From assembly GCF_004331955.1 (NCBI RefSeq), contig NZ_CP036532.1, positions 248,001 through 312,000 on the forward strand: 64,000 bases of DNA, read 5' to 3'. How positions within the stretch are numbered: position 1 is the first letter of the stretch; each line of letters starts with the position of its first letter. Positions 16,834 through 25,986 of this stretch are shown here, piece by piece. The translations under genes and the position numbers were made by a program. The notes beneath the pieces are model-generated. The model worked only from the letters and a program-made list of their open reading frames with translations. It was not told the origin of the DNA and searched no databases. This DNA is from Roseitalea porphyridii. Its GTDB lineage: Bacteria > Pseudomonadota > Alphaproteobacteria > Rhizobiales > Rhizobiaceae.

Positions 16834-17298
16834 TCAGCGATCGAGGACCAGAAGCGGAAGCAGTCGACCGGTCGCGGACGACGAACGTTTCTCGCCGATC
16901 CGGACCGCGCCCATGCGCGTGTAGAAGGCTTCGGCGTTCGGGTCCGACAGGATCGTCAGCCGCCTCGCGCCCCTGTCGCGCGCAAGCGTCATGAGTGCGG
17001 CGAACAGCGCCGCGCCGATGCCTTTGCCCATGTGACCGGGGTCGACGAAGAAGACGCCGATCTCCCAGACTTCGTCACCCTCGTCGACGATCGCGGCAAC
17101 GCCGGCCGGCAGAGCCCCATGTTCGGCAACCAGCACGAGACCATCGGCGATCCAGTCGGGATCGACGGTGAGTTCGCTCATCGCCCTGGCCATGAACGCG
17201 TCGTCATAGCCCCAGTGCGCCTTCGAGCGCACGCAGAGATCGGTCAGCACGCCGGCTTCGCCCAGCCGTGCCGGCCGGATCGTGAAGGGCGGCGTCAA
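16834..17298 (-). CDS. GNAT-family N-acetyltransferase
   Basis: 154 residues. GNAT motif A is visible as [21 protein letters not shown] (V-x-P-x-x-x-G-x-G-x-G acetyl-CoA loop, about residues 88-107), followed by [20 protein letters not shown], the usual motif B with Tyr. The best start is a TTG at 17298 that overlaps the stop of gpmA (TTGA) and gives the family-like beginning [12 protein letters not shown]; no ATG lies early enough. Last or near-last gene of the chain ABC exporter-dapB-gpmA-GNAT. Acceptor substrate unknown. Confidence 0.85.
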   Translation of the reverse strand: MTPPFTIRPARLGEAGVLTDLCVRSKAHWGYDDAFMARAMSELTVDPDWIADGLVLVAEHGALPAGVAAIVDEGDEVWEIGVFFVDPGHMGKGIGAALFAALMTLARDRGARRLTILSDPNAEAFYTRMGAVRIGEKRSSSATGRLLPLLVLDR

Positions 17299-17936
17299 TG
17301 TGCCCCGGACATGTCGCCAAGGATCTCCTTGGCGGCGACCGTCGAATCGGCGTGCAGCCGGTAGACCATCGGCACGCCTGTGCCCAGGTTGAGCTTGGTG
17401 ATCGTCTCGGTCGTGTGCCCGTCGAGCACCATGACGAGGGCGCGCAGCGAGTTGCCGTGCGCGGCGACCAGAACCGTCTGTCCGCGCAGCACGCGCGGCA
17501 GGATCTCGGTCATGTAGTAGGGCCAGACGCGCGCGCCGGTGTCGCGCAGGCTCTCGCCCTCGTCGCCCGGCGGCGGCACGTCGTAGGAGCGCCGCCAGAT
17601 GTGCACCTGCTCCTCGCCCCACTTGGCGCGGGCATCGTCCTTGTTCAGGCCGGCCAGATCGCCATAGTTGCGTTCGTTGAGCGCCTGATCGTGGATCGTC
17701 TCGAGGTCGGACTGGCCGACCCCGTCGAGGATCATCTGGCAGGTGCGCTCGGCGCGCACCAGCACCGAGGTGAAGGCGATGTCGAACCTCATGCCGCGTT
17801 CGGCGAGCACCCGGCCGGCTTCCATGGCTTCCTCGATGCCCTGTTCGGTCAGGTCCGGATCGCGCCAGCCGGTGAACAGGTTCTTCTTGTTCCATTCGCT
17901 CTGTCCGTGGCGGACCAGGACCATCGTGCCGGACAT
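17295..17936 (-). CDS. gpmA: 2,3-bisphosphoglycerate-dependent phosphoglycerate mutase
   Basis: 213 residues. The phosphohistidine motif [19 protein letters not shown] is at residues 6-24 (catalytic H11 in RHG), and the second active-site histidine is in [11 protein letters not shown]. It interconverts 3- and 2-phosphoglycerate in glycolysis and gluconeogenesis. Shorter than the 250-residue E. coli enzyme, as usual in alphaproteobacteria. ATG 17936 is preceded by AAGGAAA; the open frame extends upstream without homology. dapB ends 47 bases before it, and the GNAT gene begins within its stop codon. Confidence 0.95.
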   Translation of the reverse strand: MSGTMVLVRHGQSEWNKKNLFTGWRDPDLTEQGIEEAMEAGRVLAERGMRFDIAFTSVLVRAERTCQMILDGVGQSDLETIHDQALNERNYGDLAGLNKDDARAKWGEEQVHIWRRSYDVPPPGDEGESLRDTGARVWPYYMTEILPRVLRGQTVLVAAHGNSLRALVMVLDGHTTETITKLNLGTGVPMVYRLHADSTVAAKEILGDMSGAH

Positions 17937-17983
17937 GTCGGTTTCCTTTGTAAGTCGGTTGACTGAATCGTGTCTCGTCGGCG

Positions 17984-18799
17984 TCAGGTGAGCCCCAGGA
18001 CGTCGCGCATCGAATAAAGGCCCGGCGCCTTGCCGCGCGTCCACAGAGCCGCCTTGACGGCGCCGCGCGCGAAGATCGCGCGGTCCTCGGCATAGTGGGT
18101 CAGTTCGACCCGTTCCCCGGCCCCGGCCATGATCACCGAGTGTTCGCCGACGACCGAGCCACCGCGCAGCGTCGCGAACCCGATCGCGCCGGCCGCGCGC
18201 GGTCCGGTGTGGCCGTCGCGCATGCGAACGGCATTGTGTTCGAGATCGATGCCGCGCCCGGTCGCGGCCGCCTGGCCGAGCAGCAGCGCCGTGCCCGACG
18301 GCGCGTCGACCTTGTGTCGGTGGTGCATCTCCAGCACCTCGATGTCCCAGTCCGACGCTTCGAGCGCGGCAGCCGCCTTTTCGACCAGCACGGACAGCAG
18401 GATCACCCCCATCGACATGTTGCCGGACTTGACGATCGGCGTCTTCTCGGCGGCGACGTGGATGTGGGCTTCATCGTCGGTGCTCATGCCCGTCGTGCCG
18501 ATGATGTGGGCGATGCCGCGTTCGGCGGCCAAGTCGGCGAAGCTGCGCGTCGCCTCGGGCGCGGTGAAGTCGAGGATCGCCTCGGCGTCCTTGAACGCCA
18601 CGTCCGGATCGGTTGCGACCGCGACATCGAGCGCACCGATGCCGGCCATCGTGCCCGCATCCTCCATGAACTCGTCCGCGCCCTCGCGTTCGAGCGCGCC
18701 CACCAGGCGGGCCTTGGGGTCTTCGGCGATGGCGCGGATCAGCGCCCGGCCCATACGCCCGCCCGCGCCGACGACGGCGATCGACAGGGGTTCGCTCAT
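17984..18799 (-). CDS. dapB: 4-hydroxy-tetrahydrodipicolinate reductase
   Basis: 271 residues. N-terminal Rossmann motif [13 protein letters not shown] (residues 9-21) binds NAD(P)H; the catalytic motif [17 protein letters not shown] lies at about 157-173 with the conserved H and K. It catalyses the second step of the diaminopimelate branch, providing lysine and the peptidoglycan cross-link. ATG 18799 overlaps the stop of the ABC exporter gene by four bases (ATGA), so the two are translationally coupled; gpmA follows 47 bases downstream. Confidence 0.97.
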   Translation of the reverse strand: MSEPLSIAVVGAGGRMGRALIRAIAEDPKARLVGALEREGADEFMEDAGTMAGIGALDVAVATDPDVAFKDAEAILDFTAPEATRSFADLAAERGIAHIIGTTGMSTDDEAHIHVAAEKTPIVKSGNMSMGVILLSVLVEKAAAALEASDWDIEVLEMHHRHKVDAPSGTALLLGQAAATGRGIDLEHNAVRMRDGHTGPRAAGAIGFATLRGGSVVGEHSVIMAGAGERVELTHYAEDRAIFARGAVKAALWTRGKAPGLYSMRDVLGLT

Positions 18800-20625
18800 G
18801 CGCGTTCCTTCTCCGTTTCCGCAGCGTGCCCGCCAGGCTGGTCGGCCCCGCCGCCCAGCAGGTTGAGCCGCGCATAGAGCCCGCCCTTGCGGCTGGCAAG
18901 CTCGGCGTGCGTACCGGTCTCGACGACCTCGCCCTTGTCCATGACGATGATCCGGTCGGCCGAAACGATCGTCGACAGCCGGTGCGCGATCACGATCGTC
19001 GTGCGCCCGGCCATCACTTCCTCAAGCGCCTGCTGGACGAGCTTTTCGGATTCGTTGTCGAGCGCCGAGGTCGCCTCGTCGAGCAGCAAAATCGGCGCAT
19101 TGCGCACGATGGCGCGGGCGATCGAAAGGCGCTGCCTCTGGCCGCCCGAAAGCGTGACGCCGTTCTCGCCGACCGGTGTGTCATAGCCCGCCGACTGCTC
19201 CATGATGAAGTCATGGGCGTTTGCCTGCCGGGCAGCCTCTTCGATCTCGTCGTCGGTCGCCTCGGGCCGTCCGTAGCGGATGTTCTCGCGGATCGTGCCC
19301 TCGAACAGGTAGGGCTGCTGGGAGACGAAGGCCATCTGGCCGCGCAGCGAGGCGAGCGTCACGCCGGCGATGTCCTGGCCGTCGATCGTGATCGTGCCGG
19401 CCTCGATGTCGTAGAAGCGCTGCAGTAGCGAGATGATCGTCGTCTTGCCCGCGCCCGACGGACCGACGATCGCGGTGGTCCGGTGCGCCGGCGCCTCGAA
19501 GCTCAGGCCGTGCAGCACCTTCGTGCCATCGGCATAGGAGAAGTCGACATCCTCGAACCGGACGGCGCCGCCGCTGACCTCCAGCGGCACCGCGTCGTGG
19601 CGGTCGCGCTGGCGCTCGGGCATGTCGAGGATCTCGTAGATCATCCGCGCATTGACCATGGCCTTTTCGAGATTGACCTTGAGCTGGCCGAGCCGCCGGG
19701 CCGGGTCGGCGGCCAGCAGCAGCGCGGTGATGAAGGCGAAGGTGGAGCCCGGCGGCTGGCCTTCGCTCACCGCGCGGATGCCCGCATAGGCGATGACGCC
19801 GGCGACGGCGAGGCCGGCGAAGACCTCGGCCGCCGGATTGACCCGCTCGGTGATCGCGGCGAGCCGGTCGGCCTTGGCGCGCGCATCGTCGATGATCGTG
19901 CCGATGCGCCGCGCCAGCCGGTCTTCCATCGTGAACGCCTTGACCACCGTGATGCCCTGCACCGATTCCTGCATCGTGCCGACCACGCGCGCGTTCAGTT
20001 CGACCGTCTCGCGCACGACGCTGCGCATGCGCGCGGTCACCCATGCGACCGCCAGAACCAGGATCGGCGCGACCGCCAGCACGATCAGCGACAGGATCGG
20101 GTCCATCGTCACCATGACGAAGACGAGCCCGATCAGCGAGACGAGATCGCGCCCGAGCGCGGTCAGGGTCAGCGACAGCACGTCGCGTATGCCATTGACG
20201 TTCTCGGCGATGCGGGCGGCCAGATGACCCGAGCGGGCTTCGGTGAAATAGTCCACGCCGAGCTTCATCAGCTTGTCGAAGACGCGCGTCTGGTAGCGGG
20301 CGACCAGATCGTTGCCGATGCGTGCCAGCACGACGGCCTGCACGTACATAGCAAGGCCGCGCACGAGAAAGACGCCCACCACCGTGCCCGAGATGATGAA
20401 GATCAGTTCGCCCCGCTGGCGCACGAAGATTTCGTTGACAACGTCCCGCGTGATCCAGGCGACGAACGCGGTCGTCAGACCGATCACCACGAGGCAGACG
20501 ATGGTGAGGACGTAGTGTCGGGCGTATTCGCGGCCGTTCTCTTCGAGGATACGGCGCAGGACGGCGATCACGCCCTCGCCCAATCCGCCCCTGATGGCGG
20601 CGCTATCCTGCGACCCGTCGCTCAT
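18796..20625 (-). CDS. ABC exporter, fused membrane and ATPase domains (MsbA/ABCB type)
   Basis: 609 residues: six-helix membrane domain (about 40-330) and one ATPase domain with Walker [11 protein letters not shown]-loop, signature [15 protein letters not shown], Walker [13 protein letters not shown] and H-loop AHRLST. It works as a homodimer in the inner membrane; the architecture fits lipid, polysaccharide or drug exporters of the MsbA type, but the cargo cannot be told. ATG 20625 was chosen because the family N-terminus follows; the frame runs further up into an antisense region of the glk tail. Its stop overlaps dapB (ATGA). Confidence 0.93.
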   Translation of the reverse strand: MSDGSQDSAAIRGGLGEGVIAVLRRILEENGREYARHYVLTIVCLVVIGLTTAFVAWITRDVVNEIFVRQRGELIFIISGTVVGVFLVRGLAMYVQAVVLARIGNDLVARYQTRVFDKLMKLGVDYFTEARSGHLAARIAENVNGIRDVLSLTLTALGRDLVSLIGLVFVMVTMDPILSLIVLAVAPILVLAVAWVTARMRSVVRETVELNARVVGTMQESVQGITVVKAFTMEDRLARRIGTIIDDARAKADRLAAITERVNPAAEVFAGLAVAGVIAYAGIRAVSEGQPPGSTFAFITALLLAADPARRLGQLKVNLEKAMVNARMIYEILDMPERQRDRHDAVPLEVSGGAVRFEDVDFSYADGTKVLHGLSFEAPAHRTTAIVGPSGAGKTTIISLLQRFYDIEAGTITIDGQDIAGVTLASLRGQMAFVSQQPYLFEGTIRENIRYGRPEATDDEIEEAARQANAHDFIMEQSAGYDTPVGENGVTLSGGQRQRLSIARAIVRNAPILLLDEATSALDNESEKLVQQALEEVMAGRTTIVIAHRLSTIVSADRIIVMDKGEVVETGTHAELASRKGGLYARLNLLGGGADQPGGHAAETEKERA

Positions 20626-20656
20626 TGGCGGGCTATAGCGCGCGGCGCGGGCAAGC

Positions 20657-21679
20657 TCAACGCGTCCAATGCCTGCTCTCGAGGGCCACGCCGAAGCGCG
20701 AGGGCGTCCTTGCGTAGGCGGCAAGGCCCTCCATCGGCGCGCGGTCGTGCAGGATGGCGAAGACCGGCATTTCGCCGACGAGCGCCTCGTGCGGGGCCTT
20801 GTTGTCGAAGGCGGCGCGGAACCGTGTCTGATTGAAGAAGGGCAGGATCTTCTGGGTGATGCCGCCGGTCAGATAGACGCCCCCGCGCGCCATGAAGACC
20901 AGCGCCAGATCGCCGGCGACACGGCCTAGATATTCGGCGAACAGATCGAGCGTCTCGACCGCGTCTTCATCGCTGCCCGTCTCGGCGGCGTGCGTGACGT
21001 CAGACGGATCGTCGAAGCGCGGCGCGTTTCCGTTGGCCCGCGCGACGGCGCGGTAGAGGTTGACCATGCCGCGCCCGCACAGGACCTGTTCGCCCGACAC
21101 GCGCCCGCCTATCCGTTCGAGATGCGCGAACACTTCGCCGTCGCGCTCGGTCTGCGGGCCGAGATCGACATGCCCGCCCTCACCGGCGACCGGGATCCAG
21201 GTGCTCGCCGCGTGCACGAGGCCGGCGACGCCAAGCCCCGTGCCGGGCCCGATGACGACCCGGTGCGCGGCGGGATCGCGTTCGCCGCCACCGATCTGGC
21301 GGAGCTGATCGTCCTCGAGCGCGACGACGGCGAGCGCCTGGGCCTCGTAGTCGTTCAGCACGACGACCTCGTCGAACCCCAGATCGGCGATCATCCGGCG
21401 CGGATAAACCACCCAGTCATTGTTGGTCAGGTCGATCGCGTCGCCGTCGGTGGGGCCGGCGACGGCCAGCACGGCGCTGCGCGGCATCAGCGAGGTGTGG
21501 TCGAGCACATGGTTCTGGATCGCCGCGTCGAGGCTTTCGAAGTCGCGCGTGCGGATCGTCTCGAACGCCTTGGGTTCGGCATTGGCATCGACCAGGATCG
21601 AAAAGCGCGCATTGGTGCCGCCGATGTCGGCGATCAGGATCGGAAAGGGCAGGACGAACGGGCTGGTCGAGCTAGGCAT
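20657..21679 (-). CDS. glk: glucokinase
   Basis: 340 residues. N-terminal phosphate-binding motif [15 protein letters not shown] (15-29) and the family stretch [10 protein letters not shown], with the catalytic aspartate in LTNNDWVV, mark the ROK-independent bacterial glucokinase (Glk). It phosphorylates glucose using ATP. It starts inside the end of mgsA with an 8-base overlap (21672-21679), so the two are made together. Downstream, the ABC exporter gene begins 31 bases after its stop. Pairing of Glk with methylglyoxal synthase links sugar entry with the phosphate-relief bypass of glycolysis. Confidence 0.96.
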   Translation of the reverse strand: MPSSTSPFVLPFPILIADIGGTNARFSILVDANAEPKAFETIRTRDFESLDAAIQNHVLDHTSLMPRSAVLAVAGPTDGDAIDLTNNDWVVYPRRMIADLGFDEVVVLNDYEAQALAVVALEDDQLRQIGGGERDPAAHRVVIGPGTGLGVAGLVHAASTWIPVAGEGGHVDLGPQTERDGEVFAHLERIGGRVSGEQVLCGRGMVNLYRAVARANGNAPRFDDPSDVTHAAETGSDEDAVETLDLFAEYLGRVAGDLALVFMARGGVYLTGGITQKILPFFNQTRFRAAFDNKAPHEALVGEMPVFAILHDRAPMEGLAAYARTPSRFGVALESRHWTR

Positions 21680-22076
21680 GGGCCTTTTCCGTGTGTTGGG
21701 CCAGAAGCGCGTTGAGAAGAATTTCGGCGGTGGCGCCGTTCAGCGCCATCGGTATGTCATAGACGATCGCCAGCCGCATCAGGGCCTTGACGTCGACATC
21801 GTGCGGCATCGGCGTCAGCGGATCGACGAAGAACACCAGCGCGTCGATGCCCCCTTCCGCGATCATGGCGCCGATCTGCTGGTCGCCGCCCAGCGGGCCG
21901 CTGCGCAGCCGTGTCAGATCGAGCGTCGGAAGCGCCTCGGCGATGCGGCCGCCCGTCGTGCCTGTCGCCACCAGCCGGCAGCGTGACAGAAGCTCGGTGT
22001 GGCGGCGGGCGAACGCAACCATGTCGTCCTTCTTCTGGTCGTGCGCGACCAGGGCGATGGTGAGGGCATCGGACAT
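21672..22076 (-). CDS. mgsA: methylglyoxal synthase
   Basis: 134 residues. Conserved elements: [14 protein letters not shown] at the N-terminus, the phosphate loop [21 protein letters not shown] with the catalytic aspartate, and [17 protein letters not shown]. It converts dihydroxyacetone phosphate to methylglyoxal and phosphate, relieving sugar-phosphate overload. First gene of the mgsA-glk pair. A short perfect inverted repeat CGGTC-TTA-GACCG lies at 22106-22118, about 30 bases ahead of the start, and could be an operator. Confidence 0.96.
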   Translation of the reverse strand: MSDALTIALVAHDQKKDDMVAFARRHTELLSRCRLVATGTTGGRIAEALPTLDLTRLRSGPLGGDQQIGAMIAEGGIDALVFFVDPLTPMPHDVDVKALMRLAIVYDIPMALNGATAEILLNALLAQHTEKAHA

Positions 22077-22187
22077 GGCGTGTTCAATCGATTTAGTGGA
22101 CGCGCCGGTCTTAGACCGTTTGCCGCGGGCTTGAAAGGTGCACGGCCATCTTTTTTGACCCGCGGTTCATGCGATCGCCTGTCCCGC

Positions 22188-23243
22188 TCAGCGCGCCGGA
22201 CGCGGCGCGGGCACCGGAAGACGCCCTGTCGCCGGCAATGCGGCACGGCCCGGCGCCGCCGATGCCGCCACCGGCACCGCCGAGGCGATCATGGCGAGCT
22301 GGTCGAAGCCGGCGGAGTAGGTGGCCAGATCCTCCGATGCCGGACGCGGCGCGGCCAGCACCGAGCGGCACGCATTCGGCAGGTCGGCGAGCGTCTTTTC
22401 GCGGCGCGGCGCCGGCTTGGCGCCGGGCTTGGGTGTCCAGGGCTCGTCCGTGAACCACCAGTCAAGCGAGGCGTCGCAGCCATTGCCAGACGCGGGCACC
22501 GGGTCCTGCGGGCGGCAATTGGGCGAATCGGCCGGGCACTTCATGCGGATGTGGAAGTGATAGTGATGGCCGTAATAGGGCCGCAGCTTGATCATCCAGG
22601 CATCGTTGGCGCCGTTGTCGCCATAGGCCTCGCACATCGCCTTCTTGATGCCCGGATGGATGAAGATGCGCTCGACTTCGCGATAGGAGGCCGCCCGCCG
22701 CAACAGCCGTGCGTGTTCCGGTGTCCAGATGTTCGGATCGACGTTGAGCGTACCGTTCTTGAGCACGGAGACGGCGCTGATGTTCGCGCGTTCGGATCGC
22801 GTCAGGCGCCGGTCGGGCATCTTGGTCAGCCAGATGTCGGCGTCGAGCCCGATCTGGTGCGAGGCATGGCCGGTGAGCATCGGGCCGCCGCGCGGCTGCG
22901 AGATGTCGCCGACCAGAAGGCCGGGCCAGCCATCGTTGGCGGCCTCCTCGGACAGGCGCTGGACCAGCGCGATCAGGTCGGGATGGCCCCAGCGGCGGTT
23001 GCGCTCGAGCCGCATGGCCTGCCAGCGGGGGCCGTCCACGGGCATCGCCACCGCGCCGGCGATGCAGCCGTTCGAATAAAAACCGTGCACCTTCGATTGC
23101 GTCGCCGCCGGAAGCGGCATGCTGCCGAAGAGCTGCTTGGCCGGCTGTTCGGCCTGCGCCGCGCCTGCGATGAAGGCCGTTGCAACCGCTGCAAGGACCG
23201 CCGCGACCGCCCGTGATCGCCACATGGTCAGGAAAAAGGCCAT
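22188..23243 (-). CDS. mepA: penicillin-insensitive murein DD-endopeptidase
   Basis: 351 residues from ATG 23243, preceded by GGGAGG; a further ATG at 23225 is possible. An N-terminal signal peptide (hydrophobic core about 13-30, cut after GAAQA) sends it to the periplasm. Zinc ligands of the LAS-type MepA fold are visible: GHASHQIGLDADIWL (about 148-162) and HYHFHIRMKCP near 250-260. It cuts D-Ala-meso-DAP cross-links in peptidoglycan. The last 90 residues are Pro/Ala-rich and probably disordered. Single gene; the region to mgsA (22077-22187) holds no other gene. Confidence 0.93.
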   Translation of the reverse strand: MAFFLTMWRSRAVAAVLAAVATAFIAGAAQAEQPAKQLFGSMPLPAATQSKVHGFYSNGCIAGAVAMPVDGPRWQAMRLERNRRWGHPDLIALVQRLSEEAANDGWPGLLVGDISQPRGGPMLTGHASHQIGLDADIWLTKMPDRRLTRSERANISAVSVLKNGTLNVDPNIWTPEHARLLRRAASYREVERIFIHPGIKKAMCEAYGDNGANDAWMIKLRPYYGHHYHFHIRMKCPADSPNCRPQDPVPASGNGCDASLDWWFTDEPWTPKPGAKPAPRREKTLADLPNACRSVLAAPRPASEDLATYSAGFDQLAMIASAVPVAASAAPGRAALPATGRLPVPAPRPAR

Positions 23244-23378
23244 CGCCGCGCCTCCCGCGCTGGTTTCCCGTCTGGCCCAGAGACTATCGTGATTTGCGCG
23301 GCGCGCCAAACCGCCGCGCTGTTGTCGTTTTCGCCGTGCAGTAAGGGATTGTTTTCGTCATCGGGCTATGACCGTGCC

Positions 23379-23834
23379 ATGAAAGCCGACACCGAAAGCA
23401 GCGCCGGCAGGAACCGCATGCTGGCACCGCGCCCGGCGCGCACGCGCCTGGGCCGCCTCTTCAGCTTCGCGTTCGCGGGCGGCAGCGGCTTCGTCATCGA
23501 TGTCGGCGTGCTCTACCTGTTGATGCTCTACACCCCCCTTGGCCCGTTTACCGCGCGCATCGTCTCGATCGGCTGCGCGATGGCCTCGAACTTCATGGTC
23601 AACCGTACCTTCACTTTCGGAGCGAGCGGTCGGCACGTGGTCGCCGAGGGCGCGCGCTATTCGTCCATCGCGCTGGTCGGCGCGGGGCTCAACTACCTCA
23701 TCTATGCCGGGCTGCTGCTCGCCTTTCCCGCGCTCGCCCCGTTCTGGGCGACCTTCGTCGCCGTGGGCGTCGTCGCCGTCTTCTCCTATCTCGGCTATGC
23801 GCGCTTCGTCTTCGGGGGCGGCGAGAAGGCTTAA
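23379..23834 (+). CDS. GtrA-like family membrane protein
   Basis: 151 residues with four hydrophobic helices and the family start RLFSFAFAGGSGFVIDVGVLYLL, followed by ASNFMVNRTFTF and YARFVFGG at the end, all characteristic of GtrA/DPMS proteins. GtrA proteins are thought to move undecaprenyl-linked sugars across the inner membrane for glycosylation of surface polymers; no glycosyltransferase partner is adjacent here. A Lys/Arg/Ala N-terminal tail precedes the first helix. Start ATG 23379; htpX-like gene follows 30 bases later. Confidence 0.85.
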   Translation: MKADTESSAGRNRMLAPRPARTRLGRLFSFAFAGGSGFVIDVGVLYLLMLYTPLGPFTARIVSIGCAMASNFMVNRTFTFGASGRHVVAEGARYSSIALVGAGLNYLIYAGLLLAFPALAPFWATFVAVGVVAVFSYLGYARFVFGGGEKA

Positions 23835-23864
23835 ATCCGCCGCGGAACACCCCATATCTCCGGC

Positions 23865-24995
23865 ATGGCCTTCGCATTCTTCGAGCACACGCACGCGATC
23901 CATCGTCGCCACCGGGCGCTGAACCGGCTGCACACGCTGCTGCTGGTCGGCGGTTCGCTTGCGCTGCTCGCGGTGACGGCGTGGGCGATCGCCGGCGGTG
24001 TCGGGGTCATCTACGCGCTGATCTTCGGCGGCATCAGCCTGATCGCCGCGCGTCGGGTCTCGCCGTCAATGGTGCTGCGCATGTACAAGGCGCGCGAAGT
24101 GGGGCCGAACCGGTTTCCGGTGGGCTACCGGCTGGTAAAGGATCTGGCGCAGCGCGCCGGGCTCGACCGCGCGCCGACGCTCTACGTGGTTCCCTCGCGC
24201 ATGATGAACGCCTTCGCCGTCGGTCGGCCGGACCGTTCGGCGATCGCCGTGACCGACGCGCTGGTGCGCGGCATGACGACGCGCGAACTGGCGGGCATCC
24301 TGGCCCACGAGATGACCCACATCCGCAACGACGACATCAAGGTGATGAGCCTGGCCGACGTGGTCTCGCGCCTGACCTCGACGCTCTCCACGGTCGGCAT
24401 CATCGCGGTGCTGTTCAACCTGTCGGGCTTCTTCCCGACCGTGCCCTGGCTCGGCATCCTGGCGATGATCGGGGCGCCAACGATCGGCGCCCTTCTCCAG
24501 CTCGCCCTGTCGCGCACCCGCGAGTTCGACGCCGACTATGGCGCGGCGATGCTGACCGGCGATCCGGACGGGCTGTCCTCGGCGCTGGCCAAGCTGGAGG
24601 CCGTGCACCGCCGTCGGCTCGAAGCGATGATGCTGCCGACCGGCCGGATGGCCGAGCCCTCCATGCTGCGGTCCCACCCGCCCACCGACGAGCGCATCGA
24701 GCGGCTGCAGGCGCTCAAGCCGACCATGGTCGCCCCGACCGTTCCGACCAACCGTCCGGCCCGCCTGGTTCCCGACCGCATCGGATCCTCGCCCGTGCCG
24801 AAAATCCCCCGTCGCACGAGCCGGCGCGAGGAGGAACTGCTGCGCGACTGGTTCTCGTTCGCCGCCAGCCGGCCGCATGTCGCGCCCGTCGCCGACGGGC
24901 CGGACGCGGACCGACCCTGTTGCGCCGATCCGCTGCATCCGCCCCAGGGTGATGGTCCGCGCATCCGCATTGGCCGGGGCGGCGTCTGGTGGTGA
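23865..24995 (+). CDS. HtpX-like M48 zinc metalloprotease
   Basis: 376 residues. Two N-terminal membrane helices (about 25-65), the zinc motif HEMTH at residues 148-152, two further helices (about 165-210) and the third ligand in REFDADYGA. C-terminal SHPPTDERIERL is typical of HtpX. These membrane proteases degrade misfolded membrane proteins. The last 90 residues are a Pro/Arg-rich tail with a CC pair (DRPCCADPL) not found in E. coli HtpX. The protein is longer than canonical HtpX (about 290-320), so it may be a paralogue rather than the main housekeeping protease. Confidence 0.9.
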   Translation: MAFAFFEHTHAIHRRHRALNRLHTLLLVGGSLALLAVTAWAIAGGVGVIYALIFGGISLIAARRVSPSMVLRMYKAREVGPNRFPVGYRLVKDLAQRAGLDRAPTLYVVPSRMMNAFAVGRPDRSAIAVTDALVRGMTTRELAGILAHEMTHIRNDDIKVMSLADVVSRLTSTLSTVGIIAVLFNLSGFFPTVPWLGILAMIGAPTIGALLQLALSRTREFDADYGAAMLTGDPDGLSSALAKLEAVHRRRLEAMMLPTGRMAEPSMLRSHPPTDERIERLQALKPTMVAPTVPTNRPARLVPDRIGSSPVPKIPRRTSRREEELLRDWFSFAASRPHVAPVADGPDADRPCCADPLHPPQGDGPRIRIGRGGVWW

Positions 24996-25982
24996 TCAGA
25001 CCGGCTCGGTCCGTCCCGAAGCGGCGGCCCGGTAGATCGCGTCGATCGCGCGCTGGTTGGCAACCGATTCTTCAAGCGTGAACACGGGCACGTCTTCCCC
25101 CCGCGTGCGCCGCACGAATGCATCGACCTGGTGCTGGTATTGCTGCACGCCCGGAAAGGCGAATGTCTCGGCATGGCGGTGATCGGCACTGTGAACGGTG
25201 ACGCGGTCGGCATCGTAGACGCCGGCGTTGAACGGCGTCCGGACTTCGATGAAGCCCTTGTCGCCATGAAAGACCATCTCCTGCCGCTGGGCGAGTTGGG
25301 TGCCGACATAGAACCCCAGGTCGAACCCTTCGAACCGCATCGTCACGTTCGCGAAGATGTCCGTGCCGAACGCGGCGTCGCGATCGATGGTGGCTGCGAC
25401 ACTCTGCGGTTCGGTGCCCGTCACGAACCGGGTCGCGACGGTCGGATAGACGCCGATATCGGGCAGGGCGCCACCGCCCAGTTCGCGCCGGTTGCGCATG
25501 TTGTCGCCGTCGCGGTTGAAGTAGGAGAATGCGCCCTGGACCATGCGCAGTTGGCCAATGGCGCCGCCGCCGATCAGATCGCGCACCTTCAGCCATTGAG
25601 GATGGTAAGTGATCATGAACGCTTCGGAAACGAGCACGCCTGCCGCGTCGCGCGCTGCGATCACCGGATCGATGTCGTCGGCCTTCAGCGCCAGCGGCTT
25701 TTCGACCAGAACGTGCTTTCCCGCCTTCGCGGCCTTGATCGCCCATTCGACATGGGTCGAGGTCACGGTGGGTATGTAGACGCCATCGACCGCGTCGCTT
25801 TCGAGAAGCGCTTCGTAAGTCCCGAAAGCATGGGCGATGTTGAACCGGCGCGCGAACGCGTCGGCCCGCCCGGCATCGCGGCTCGCGACGGCGGCCACGA
25901 TGCCCGTCTCGCTTTGCTGGATCGCCGGCACCACCTGCTCGCGGGCGATCTTGGCGGTCGACAGAATTCCCCAGCGGAACAT
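24996..25982 (-). CDS. Gfo/Idh/MocA-family NAD(P)-dependent oxidoreductase
   Basis: 328 residues. N-terminal Rossmann domain starts RWGILSTAKIAREQVVPA; the family lysine-proline motif VLVEKPLAL is at about residues 92-100, and the middle histidine-containing segment GGGALPDIGVYP (about 163-174) shapes the active site. Members reduce or oxidise sugars, inositols or related compounds; substrate unknown. ATG 25982 lies 4 bases after the stop of the nicotinamide phosphoribosyltransferase gene, so both are on one mRNA, perhaps because the oxidoreductase depends on NAD(P). It converges with the htpX-like gene with no space between. Confidence 0.88.
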   Translation of the reverse strand: MFRWGILSTAKIAREQVVPAIQQSETGIVAAVASRDAGRADAFARRFNIAHAFGTYEALLESDAVDGVYIPTVTSTHVEWAIKAAKAGKHVLVEKPLALKADDIDPVIAARDAAGVLVSEAFMITYHPQWLKVRDLIGGGAIGQLRMVQGAFSYFNRDGDNMRNRRELGGGALPDIGVYPTVATRFVTGTEPQSVAATIDRDAAFGTDIFANVTMRFEGFDLGFYVGTQLAQRQEMVFHGDKGFIEVRTPFNAGVYDADRVTVHSADHRHAETFAFPGVQQYQHQVDAFVRRTRGEDVPVFTLEESVANQRAIDAIYRAAASGRTEPV

Positions 25983-25986
25983 GGTC

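Noticed and set aside
22123-22165. CCGCGGG...CCCGCGG repeat between mepA and mgsA as a terminator
   Set aside because: The loop would be about 29 bases and no T-tract follows the stem on either strand, so no convincing terminator.
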